Program-made: the position numbers and the translations under genes
Source: Gnetum montanum
Lineage: Eukaryota > Streptophyta > Gnetopsida > Gnetales > Gnetaceae
Length of the DNA stretch: 64,000 bases
Assembly: GCA_015680685.1 (NCBI GenBank)
Contig: MNCI01014407.1
Span: 67,361-131,360 of the forward strand
Direction: 5' to 3'
Part shown: positions 10,030 through 20,576 of the stretch, piece by piece
Position numbering within the stretch: position 1 is the first letter of the stretch
Layout of the letters: each line of letters begins with the position of its first letter
The notes under the pieces: model-generated
The model's database searches: none
What the model was told of the DNA's origin: nothing
What the model saw: the letters and a program-made list of their open reading frames with translations, nothing else

Positions 10030-12790
10030 GAATGGAAAATCGGTAATTATTAACGCTAAGCTTGCTCCTTAACAAAAAGAGAGACTGCTGAAAGTGATAA
10101 AAAAATGGTCGAAAGCCTTCACTTGGTCATATCCTAAATTAACCAGAATATATCCTAGGATATACCAACATAGAATTTACATCGATCCCTCCATGAAGCC
10201 TCGATGACAACCGCGGAGGCGACTTAACCCAAAGCTTAAGAAAGTGGTTAAGGAAAAAATTGAATGGGTTAGTCCCTTAGTTATTGTACCCAAAAAGGGA
10301 GGTAAATGGAGGGTGTGAATCGATTTTAGGCTACTAAATATGGAAACATTAAAAAACCACTTTTCATTGCCATTTTTCAACCAAGTCTTAGACACCATTA
10401 CAGGGCATTGCTGCTATAGTTTTTTGGATGGGTACAATGGGTACAACCAAATACAAATAGCACAAGAAGACCAAGCCAAAACTACGTTCACTAGTCCTTG
10501 AGGAAAATTTGCATACAAAAAGATGTCATTTGGCTTGTGCAATGCCCTTACAACATTTCAATGATTAGTTCTAAGCATATTTCAATAGTAGATAGGAAAC
10601 AGTGTGGAGGTCTTCATGGATGACTCCTCCACCTATGGAGTGAACTTTGATCAAGCCTTGAACCAGTTAGAGAAAATACTAAAATGATATGTAGAAATCA
10701 ACTTAATGCTCAACTAGCAAAAAAGCCATTTAATGGTCCAAGAAAGCATTGTACTAAGGAATAAGATCTCACAAATAGGGATAGAGGTAGACCCCAAAAA
10801 GATCAAAGTTATCCAAGGAATTACTTGTCAACCTAAAACTATAAAAGATATTTGGTCATTCCTTGGAGACACTAGTTATTACAGATGCTTTATTGAGAAA
10901 TTTTCAAAGGTTGCAAAACCATTGGTTGAACTAACGAAAAAGGATGTACCTTTCAAATGGACTAGGAAATGCGAACTAGTTTTCCAAACTTTAAAAAAGA
11001 AGCTCATAGAAACACCCATTCTACAAGCTCTTGATTGGTCCAGACCATTTCACATAATGATTGATGCATCTAACTATGCTTTAGGAGTTGTACCTACATA
11101 GTTAGATGGCCAAAATGTCCTTATTACATCCACTATGCAAGTAGGAGTATTGATGGTGCACAACTTAACTACAATACAATAGAGAAAGGGTTAATAGCTA
11201 TAGTGTTTGCACTAGAAAAATTTAGGCACTATGTATTAGGTTATAAGGTATTTGCACATACAGATCATAGTGTAATACAGTTCCTAATGAATAAACGAAT
11301 GGTGAGCCCTCGCATCATACGATGGATTGTAATCTTACAGGAGTTCGATCTTATGATGATTGATCATAAAGGCACCGAGAATGTAGTTGCTAATCATTTA
11401 TTTCGATTGTGATGGGACAACAAAGAAGATGAGTATCCAAATTCTGATCATTTCCCCGATGAACTCCTCTTTGTAGGTGTAGTAACTAATCAATTAACCA
11501 TGGAGACAAACCGGTATAGTAGTATTCTCACCTATATCCTTACACAACAAACACCACAAGAGTTAGATGCTAAAAAGAAACAAAAATTCCTTCATCGAGC
11601 TAAGTATTTTATCGAAATCAATGGGAAACTTTATAAAGTATGTTTCGATGGCTTGGTTCAATCATGCGTTCCCGATATAAACTAACTGCAAGTTCTCCAA
11701 GATTCTCATGAGGGTCCTTGTGGGGATCATTATGCTAGGAGATGAACAACCATTAAAATCCTACTTGCAGGATATTATTGGCCTACATTGTTTTGAGATG
11801 CCCATCATTTTATCCAATCTTGTGATCACTGTCAACATGATGGGGGAATGAATGCTAGAATGGAGGATCTGCAACAATGGATTCAACCTTTAGAACCCTT
11901 GGATATTTGGGAAATTGATTTTATGGGGCCTATTACAACAATGTCCATTAGAAAAGCCTACATCGTTGTTTCCATTGACTACTTCACAAAATGGGTAGAA
12001 GAAGCCACTATTAAGGATAGTACATCATCTACAACTACATGATTTATTCAACAACAAGTCATAAATAGGTTTGGCATGATGTGTGCACTTATTTCAAATA
12101 ATGGTACACATGTCATAGGTGCAACTTTTTGAAAATTAATGTAACGCTTAGGGGTTGAGCACAAACTAACTACACCATACCACCCTCAAGAAAATGGTCA
12201 AGCCAAGGTCACCATTAGGGAGAGTACAAAGATTTTGACAAGAACTATTAGCAAGTATAGGAGAGATTGAAGCGCCAAATTGAATAATGCTCTTTGGGAA
12301 TACTGCTCCACATGGAAACTCTCTATAGGCTACTCTCCCTATGAGTTAGTGTACGGTAAACTTCCAATGCTCCCTATTCAAGAAAAACTTCATACACTAT
12401 CCACAACATGTGATCTCAACCTTGACCTTGATTTAGCACAAAAAGAACAGCTAATGAACCTTAACTTGCTAGATGAGAATCAACTAGTCGCCTTGTCATC
12501 TAATGAATTGCACAAGGCTTTTAATAAACAACATCATGACTTGAAAATTAGAAAAGTTAAGTACCAACCAAGAGATGAGGTTCTCTACTAGAATCCCACA
12601 CATGTGCCATAATGAACTAAATTTCAAATGCTGTGGGTAGGACCTTATATCATTCATGCAACTTTTCCTTCTAGGGCCATGATGATTTACTAACCTAAGA
12701 GCCCAAACAAGAAAATATTGGTCAATGTCCAACAAACCAAACCTTTCCATGAGCTTAGGATAGCCAATACCAATGTTACCTCTGTTGGTG
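9980..12790 (+). pseudogene. Element A pol: RT, RNase H, integrase
   Basis: RT runs about 10010-10930, with FSLPFFNQVLD, the GYNGYNQIQIA palm segment and an intact active-site VFMDDS. The thumb and connection hold SFLGDTSYYRCFI. RNase H follows at about 11040-11412 (DASNYALG, HTDHSVIQFLMN, ending VANHLFRL). The integrase zinc finger (HHF...CDHCQ) is at about 11790-11840 and the core at 11880-12250. Of the three catalytic acidic residues the first stays (IDFMGP), the second is Asn (SNNGTH) and the third is Lys (QAKVT), so the integrase is dead. There are many stops and frame changes. The closest relatives in the window are D and B. The domain order RT-RH-INT defines Ty3/gypsy. Confidence 0.85.
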
Positions 12791-14704
12791 GACAACCTTG
12801 CTCCCTATTTCGGATTACCTCCTACCACCTTAGTCATGGTGGAGATAGCCACCAATGCTAACCATTCAAAGCCCTCAGTTCCTTTTGTATTTTTGTTTTG
12901 CACATTTTTCAAATTTACTTATTTTTTTTTACACCATTGTTCACAATTTTACCATTTCTTTGTTTGAATAACTTTTATTTGTCTTACAATAAGTGCTCAT
13001 CATGATGGAGTGTATCATAATGATGTTGGTTGCTAATGTTTGGTTTTTACCTTTGATTTTCAATGTTGATATTAAGATATGGTTCTTTTGATAAAATAGG
13101 CAATGAGTCCACAGCGTCCATTCATCCATTAAACTCTATGGTCTCCCTTCATTTTGGAACTGTATTATCCCTTTTCCTAAATAAACTTATTAATGAATTG
13201 GTGGCTTGGTATTCTTCAAACTAAGGAAGCACTCAATGGTTGAAAAGGGTGTGACTTCAAGGGGATTCAATGCACATGTGCTAGCTATTCTCTTGGGTGC
13301 TTGGATGTTTTTCATGGATTTTTTGCCATTTTTCCAGTGATCAAATATTAGGAAGCTGAGTGAATAAAAATAATTCTTTGCATGGTGTGGTTCTCCTGTG
13401 AAAAAAAAAACTAGTGAGAATTCAAAGCACACCCCTTAGACATAATAAAGAAATATGGGCTACAAGCACTAGTTATGGTACTGGAAAGACATGTTACCCA
13501 TGCTTGAAGGTTCCCTCTAACTAAGGCCCTTTCCCACTTCATACTTCACTATCTTTCTCTCCTTGGAATGGTGGTGACTCTTTGGGGAAGCATTCTTGTC
13601 AATTCAAGAGGATGGATTGGTCAAGTGTATTGATGTGAGGTCACTAAATGTGGTTAGTTTGAGTCTGGCTTTGGAATGAGTTCTACTCATTCACCTTAAC
13701 CATAAAATACACAAGGGACTTTACACAATCTTACTCTTGGGATTCCATTCCATTTTCTACTCTCCATCTTTCTTCCCATTTTCCACCTCATTTTTGATTT
13801 TATGATTAATCTATATTTTGGTTGATACATTGTTTTTCCTTGGTAAATTCTTGTGGGTAAGTCTTTAACCATTACTTCCATATGTCATCCCTAGAGCCTA
13901 CAAACTCTTTGGTTTGGGGGTTTGTCAGGGCATAAAAGGCATGAGCCTACTTTGGGGAGGACACACTGACATTCCTTTATGGTGCAATTATTAAATTCTT
14001 CTCCTAAAAAATTTCTTGTAATCAACAATTTTTCATTTCATTCCATCCATGACATCCATTTTATTGGCAAAGCCATTAGTATTTTTCCCATTTTTCTTGT
14101 TTCTTATACTTTTCCATCCTATTGCTACTAGAGGTTCGCTCTTAGTTGTGGGGGCCCTGTCACAAATTTTTCCATTCTACTACTTGTATCACCCCTACAC
14201 CTTGGGTAGTTATCAATGATAAACCTCTAACCTAGTTTCTGACATAACCACAACTCATCCAATGTGCTTTATATCGAGGCAAGTTATCAACTGCATTATG
14301 GCTTACCTATCTTTCATCATTTGTGACTATGTTGTGTGTGAAAATGGTGATTACATGAACAATGGACTGGGATAGGAGAAAGCACTTGGGATGGACTGGA
14401 GTTGAAGCATTTACACTGAGAACAAGTTTGGTTGCATGGCTATGGATAAACAATGAAAGACGCAATAACAACGTCGGTAGCAACATGCCTCATTTTCTTT
14501 TCTTTCTCTTCAAGCTATCGGATGAGGGTCTGGATGTCATCTATGTATAGTGTTCACCACAAAGGGCATGAACACTAATGTTGTAATATGTTTGTCGATC
14601 TATTCACTGGGCACTTTGAGTCTGTTATCCCCTGTCACTATTAGTTCTTTTTCAGTCAATAATCCCATACCTTTCCCATATTTTTTAAGGAACTCGCGGA
14701 TAAG
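12791..14704 (+). other. Element A spacer between pol and 3' LTR
   Basis: The part 12970-13990 is alignable by eye with 59940-61040 in element D (for example AGTGAGTCCAC and CAAAGCACA(C/T)CCCTT blocks), so this is an element-specific untranslated region, not host DNA. The part 13990-14640 differs from D. The last 80 bases resemble the end of element C. ORF3, which follows this spacer in D, is absent here; a deletion between about 14.4 and 14.64 kb is the simplest explanation. Confidence 0.6.
14131..14154 (+). other. Element A internal PPT-like tract
   Basis: GAGGTTCGCTCTTAGTTGTG followed by GGGG. It matches the internal tract of B (AGGTATGCTCTTAGTCGTG then G-run) base for base except for a few substitutions, and lies in the corresponding place upstream of where ORF3 should be. 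Confidence 0.6.
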
Positions 14705-14726
14705 TTTTCATTCAATCATGGGGGTA
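14705..14726 (+). other. Element A terminal PPT
   Basis: TTTTCATTCAATCATGGGGGTA ends exactly where the LTR begins. Elements B and C have the same layout (TTAGTC then GTGGGGGTA or ATAGGGGTA before TGATGA). Confidence 0.65.
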
Positions 14727-15562
14727 TCTTGAACAGCGATATTGAGTATGCGATATCGGAGCCTCCCAAGCAATATCAGGCATCCGATATCAGGGCCTAT
14801 CTTGTCACCTATAAATAAGAGGTAGGCACACTTGGTTTGGGTAGTAATTTTTTGTTGATTAGTTTGTTAATTAGTCTTAGCCCCTTACCTGAACTCTTGC
14901 CTTTTCTCCCTCTCAAAGTTAGAATTATTTCTATGTGCCCACAGTAGGAGTCATAAAGTGAACGGATCCTCATTCGAGCATTGTGTACCTAAGCACACCT
15001 TGTGTACGGCAATAAAAATGAACTTTATGATAAACCTTGTAGCATCTAGAATAGATTAATTAATGTTAATTGTAGTTATTTAATGCTTTTCTTAGTTAAT
15101 TAATGTTCTCTCTCTCTCATCCTATAACTCTCATAAGTAAGCACAGTTAGTATGATTACTTTGAGCATGTGTGTAATGCTTAGTAATCCAGTAACAATTA
15201 GCATTTGGTAATCCCAAAAGTGTTGCACTAGTTCAGGATGTGTATGAAAAGTGAGAATAGATGCTGGTGTTAAAACCAGTTAAAGCATAGTTGAGTAGTT
15301 CAATTAAATTAGTTACTTAGTTATCTCTCTCCTCCCTTTGTAGCACTAGGCCATAAAACATAAAAATATATAAAAATCATATACCTCAATTTTACTTAAC
15401 CATACAATCGTGCTATACAAGTAAGCTTGGAAAGACAACGATTGACTAACCTATCCTTGTTCCACAAAAGTGCATAAGCACTTAGTCCTTGAAATTCGAC
15501 CAAATCGTGCATGGATGCTCATATTCGTATGGTTGGGTGTAGGGATAGCTTGCCACTCATCA
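14727..15562 (+). repeat. Element A 3' LTR
   Basis: About 836 bp. The 3' edge CACTCATCA is the family terminus. The 5' edge should be TGATGA but reads TCTTGA. U3 carries four GATATC-like palindromes in about 80 bp, then TATAAATA at 14810-14817. R/U5 contains CGGCAATAAA (near 15008), a likely polyadenylation signal. The order and landmarks agree with the split LTR of element D. Confidence 0.8.
14810..14817 (+). promoter_or_regulatory. Element A LTR TATA box
   Basis: TATAAATA lies 83 bp into the LTR, directly after the GATATC cluster. The same octamer sits at a similar place in the LTRs of B, C and D. Confidence 0.65.
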
Positions 15563-18500
15563 CCATTCTATCATACCTATTCCATACCATTAAACAACCC
15601 ATGACCCACATAATCATAATATACATTATCATTGCCATGACTTACCAATTGATACTATCATATACTTAGCCCATGTGGTTGCTAGCATATTTCCACTTAG
15701 TGTATCATGTGAAATGTTGCCATGAGTACTCATAAATAGCCATTTCCTACAGGTCTTTTATTAGTATTTTATTTATCCAACTGATGCTAGGGTCCATCAA
15801 CCTATGACCCATAACCACTAGCCTTATGGATGACTAGCTATAGGAATTAACACACCGATGTTACATACTAGTCATAGAAATGAACAGATCTACATTCTCC
15901 CACTCTTAGGATGAGGCCTAAGACAGAAGTCTCACTAATGCATCATAGTGGGGGTCAATCCACAACTACCTCTAGGGTGCCTCATCACCAACTAGTGCAC
16001 ACCATAATGCTAGCACCACCTTCTAATGATTATTATAAGCATCATTACGAAGACATGTACAAGTCCAAGCTAGCTTAAGCCAACACATGCCACAAGCATA
16101 ATGCATCCAAAAAAAATGTAACTTAACCACATATATCCACACCTACGAGTTACATTCATTCCATGAAACAATACCACTATTTGAGAAAACAAATTTTTGT
16201 GCCACAACCATATTTCTCAAACTATATGCAATTTCACAAAAAAATGACCATTATAACAACCCCCAAAATTATATATGCCCAAAGAAAAAACCAATTCCAA
16301 GATTAGAAAGTACTTCTAAGATCATCCCAAAAACCCTAATTTCACCCAAATAGGACCCTTAAAAGTAAATTTATGCATGTTCAAAATTTAATTAAGAAAA
16401 TAATAATTAATAATATTTAATTATAGCCAACAATAATTGAGACTCCTAGAAACTCCTAGATCACAATAGGCCCTTAAAATATAATATTCTAATCATGCCA
16501 ATCTCATCAACATCACATATCATATTCCACAAATCCACATCATACCATACATCACATATTTATTAATAAATAGTTTGCAACCAAAATTGTAAAATTTCGA
16601 GAAATATGCAAAACGACATGTCCAAACTCAATTGTTTAACTATTTGTCCCACTTGCCCACATGAGTTGATCATATATACTAATCTCACACAAAAATACAG
16701 GGAAAAGGTAAAGACAACCCACCAATTAAAATTATTGTAGCAAAAAGTCCAAAACAAGCAAAAATTCCTCAAAAATTTGGCAAAACTCAATTTTGCTCCA
16801 AGCAAGTTCCACACCCATGTAGATAGGACCACAACAATTCCAAATCCAAGTTCAAAGCAAGCAAAACCCATCCACAAAGCTCAAAATTTTAGAAAAATGA
16901 TAAAAAATGAAAAAAAAACAAAGGAGAAGGAACTGCAAATCCATTTCTATTCACACAAACATAGAAAAAGAAAAAGAAAAAGAAACCCATATGTTATGGG
17001 TCTATAAAAAGGTAGTGGTACTTTTTATTTTTGGTACTGGAAAAATAAAAAGAAAACATGGTGAAGATGTATTATATATATATATTGATACATGTAATGT
17101 ATAAACATAATACATATCAAGTACATTAGCTACATTACCTTTTTCTCCTTCTTGCACATCACATGCAAAATTTGATTTCCACTTGTATGTTTACTTTTGA
17201 ATTATTTATTATTATTATTTAAATAAAATATTTTCATAAGTCTATTTTTTTCCTAACTAATACCCTACACTTCAAACATGCATAACAATCACATTAGGAC
17301 TCCAAAGTAAGATCCAATTGAACCTACGAGATCCTTATCAAAAGCTCTACACCTACACATGTCAAAATCAAGCCCAAGTATCACACAACATAGTGCTATA
17401 GTTCAAATACACAAATACCAAAATCACACATAAAACATAAATACATACTGAATAGGTGCTCTTGTACCCTAATCCAACACCCCTACCAGCAACATCACCT
17501 GTCTACCACATCACACAAAGCTAGTGTACATAATCACGTCAGTTAAGCATGCTAATACATTATAATCATAAGATAAAGATGAAGCCTCATAACATATAAA
17601 GTACGATTATACTAAATTAACTTGTCCTCGACAACCCTTGGAGGCTATACACATAATGTATAACTCATAATCGTACGACCATACCTAATGTGTCTAGAAG
17701 GGATGTAATAGTGGTGTTGTATGGGATCTTGCTCTGTCAAATAAATATTGGAAACAAATAACAAAAACTTGAAAACTTTAATTTTCTCAATGAATTTAAA
17801 GTGAATAGTGAGATATGTTTTTTGAAATAGAAATGTTGTCGTTAGAGGTTGAAGCCATAGCCTATACTCATAATCTTTCTACGTCTTCATGGGATAAATA
17901 TTTAAATAAATATTCTAAAAGAGTGATAATGGAAACTCGTGATAAAGGATAAGTTCATAAGGAAATTATATGGTGTAATAAATAGAATATTTAGGAGTTC
18001 ATTTTCTATTCTAATCTTAACTAAATTTGCAATTTAGTAAAACATGCCTTATATCAAAAACTTTGCAAAGATATAGAAGGAAAAAATCATTTTTAGTTGA
18101 ATAGTATCTTAGTAGGCCTTAATTTAAAATAAAATTACTTATCAACCTTTATTATTAAGCTACCACTCCACATGTGGTTTGTTCTTTGTAGAGTTTATGT
18201 CTATACTTCTCTATAAGTCACCTTCTTCAATTCATGATTGCTTCTAAACTTATTTAACATTTGTTAAATGATACTTCTATGGCATTAGTTTTTAATTTTT
18301 CACAAGTACTTACAACTGCACTTCCACTTTATGAGTTGATATCATGCATTCATGCCTTTGGGATTCTTTTTTGCTTCTTATTGTAGGTTCATGGTTTCAT
18401 GTACCTATGCATGCTTCTTCCTAGTTTTCATGGGTTTAGATCTTCAAAGACTTTTTTTTCTAAATGAAGCTTGGGTCTACAAGTTCTATTCATTGTGTAC

Positions 18501-19432
18501 AGATACAACTATTCATAAATAATTATGTCTCTTCCCTAACAACCCTTTGTGAGTTATAAATAAAAGAAACTAATGATTGTAAACTTTCTTTCATAAATAT
18601 ATTATAACACAGTTCTTTTTACATAGTATAAAAGATAGTCAATTTATGATTTATCCATGCTACTCTTATATGTAATTGAAGGCTCAACTTTTTTTAAAAA
18701 TAAGTAATTGAAATTAGAAGAATACAAACACTTGTAGATTATAGCACTAAATATCAAGTTAATTAGCTCTCCAAATTCATATCCTCCATGAATCATTTCA
18801 TGTCCCACTCTTATAGATCCAATGTAAACATTAAACTTCTCTTTGATAAATATGCTTTATTGTGGAAAATTATATAAGCACTAAATCCAATGAGTTTCAA
18901 AAATCATGCTTGACAAAATTATGAAAACCAATTTATGAAGTATATATACCAATAATATTGATGACTTCATTTTCAAAATCCAATTTTTAAGCTTATCATC
19001 CATTGAATGTTGTCATGTACTTGTATTACCTTTTCATGGATAAATTGATCAAGGATGATGACCACTTTATTATGAATTTTTTCTCAAGTACTTTGTTTCT
19101 TGAAGATAGTGCTTTTGAAACTAAAATTAAAATTTGATGAAGTCCACAAACTCTATGGATCTATTCCATAGTAGAAATATACATACCATAAGTCTTAATA
19201 TGTTAGGTTATTATAGGAAATCACTGTTATTATTGATTTTTGACCCTTTGCCACCTTCCAAAACATCTAGAATTCAAGAAAATTGGTATTTAATTATTCT
19301 TAATGAAGGAAAGTAAGAATAAATTTTACTTTAAAAACTTAATTTTAATACTTTATGATGAGAATTTCTTTAGAAGTCTATATATATAATTTTGGAGCAA
19401 TCTAAACACCATCCCCTTGCTTCATATGTATG
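15563..19432. other. AT-rich intergenic DNA, LTR-like remnants
   Basis: No gene is recognised. At 15892-15912 the minus strand reads CATCCTAAGAGTGGGAGAATG, which resembles the PPT end found in many plant gypsy elements. The DNA to its left (15563-15891, minus) could be the start of an LTR into which element A inserted. The region 16200-17100 has long A/T runs and a GAAAAA-rich stretch (16968-16985). Frames at 16563-16877 and 16777-17104 overlap on opposite strands and have no motif. The part 17100-19432 shows nothing supportable. Confidence 0.5.
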
Positions 19433-19437
19433 CCTGC
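19433..19437. repeat. Element B left target duplication
   Basis: CCTGC directly before the LTR. The right flank at 31451-31455 is CCTAC. Four of five bases agree and the difference is a transition, as expected for an old 5-bp duplication made by a gypsy integrase. Confidence 0.7.
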
Positions 19438-20345
19438 TGATGAGCGGCTAGGTACCCCTATGCACAACCATGCAAATCATAGGCATTCACATGCGACTCA
19501 GTCGAATTCCATAGACTATAAGAACTTTGCATACACTAGATCCTAACCAAAAAAAAACCTTGTGTTAGAATGGTCTTTGTCTTCCCAACCTCACTTGTGA
19601 TGGTCTGATTGTGATGGTTAAGTGAGATTGAGGCAAATGATTTTTATGGCTTTTTCACTTTATCTTCTAGCATCTAATTCTTGAATGAAATGTAAGGAAT
19701 AGAATATTATGTAATATATAATTATCCTAATCTATCTATTAACTTTTTGTAGCATAAGCATCTAATCCCATCTTCCATGCACATCCTGAGCATCCCCTAA
19801 CCACTATTGGATTACCAGACATTAAGTGTCACTAGGTTGCCAAGTGTCGAGTTTATGTTCGAGATGGTCATACTTATGGTTTTTACAAACTATAGAAGAG
19901 TGATGACGATTAAAGTAATAACAATAAAAAATTGAGGAATTATTAAAGCATAAAAATATTAAAATATTAAATACATCAAATGACTAAGTCCAATTATTAT
20001 AAGGAATGCTTGAAAAGCTCATCTTTATTGCCAATCACACCAATGGGCTTAGGTACATTAGTGCTCGAATAAAGAGCCGGACACCTTTCTCACACCTACT
20101 ACGGGCACATGGAAAATATTCTAACTCTCATGAAAAAAAATGTAAGAGCTTCACTACAATTTCCAAAAAGGTACCTAAGTGTGTGGCAGAAGCACACTTA
20201 TTTATAAGCTAGAATAGGCTCTGTGTAAATGGGGCCACATAGACGTATGGACAGATGCATTAACGAGGTCGCATCGACACGACCACGTATATGGAGCCCT
20301 GTATATGTAGCCTAGTCAACACATCGACTGCTTAGCACTTCATCA
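19438..20345 (-). repeat. Element B 3' LTR
   Basis: 908 bp, pairing with 30552-31450. The plus-strand edges are TGATGAGCGG and CACTTCATCA. The minus-strand TATA box TATAAATA lies near 20200-20207. Differences from the partner are mostly transitions and short indels, including one block of TGATGGTCTGATTG-type repetition near 19600. Confidence 0.9.
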
Positions 20346-20362
20346 TACCCCCACGACTAAGT
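20346..20362 (-). other. Element B terminal PPT
   Basis: The minus strand reads TTAGTCGTGGGGGTA ending at the LTR edge. It is the plus-strand primer site and nearly the same as the internal tract at 23690-23734. Confidence 0.7.
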
Positions 20363-20576
20363 AAAAACTCGTCGTTGAGTTTCATTACAATTTGGAAGGC
20401 ATGAAGTTTTTATTACAACATACATGACACAACATCAACTTTACTGATGCATCAAGTTCCCAAGTGCACAGAGAGGAACAAATTACAGAAATGGTAGTGC
20501 TTAGAGACAAAATTGGATACCCCAACGATCCTAGATTTTCTACTATGTTGAAAGGTGCAAAAATTGCTAGAGAAGA

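Larger units (their letters stand above)
9980..15562 (+). mobile_element. Element A: 5'-truncated gypsy copy
   Basis: This plus-strand copy starts abruptly in the linker just before reverse transcriptase (APKALKPLPTSMEYTFLKNG, matching elements B and D). It continues through RT, RNase H and integrase, a 1.9-kb non-coding region with an internal PPT, the terminal PPT and one 3' LTR (14727-15562). The 5' LTR, PBS, gag and protease are missing. Unlike B, C and D it also lacks ORF3: the non-coding DNA runs straight to the LTR. The base sequence after the LTR is CCATT; the matching left flank has been lost. Confidence 0.85.

Noticed and set aside
16563-16877. 104-codon minus-strand ORF, hydrophobic
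   Set aside because: The hydrophobic look comes from T-rich DNA. A plus-strand frame overlaps it and neither has a motif. More likely part of an LTR remnant.
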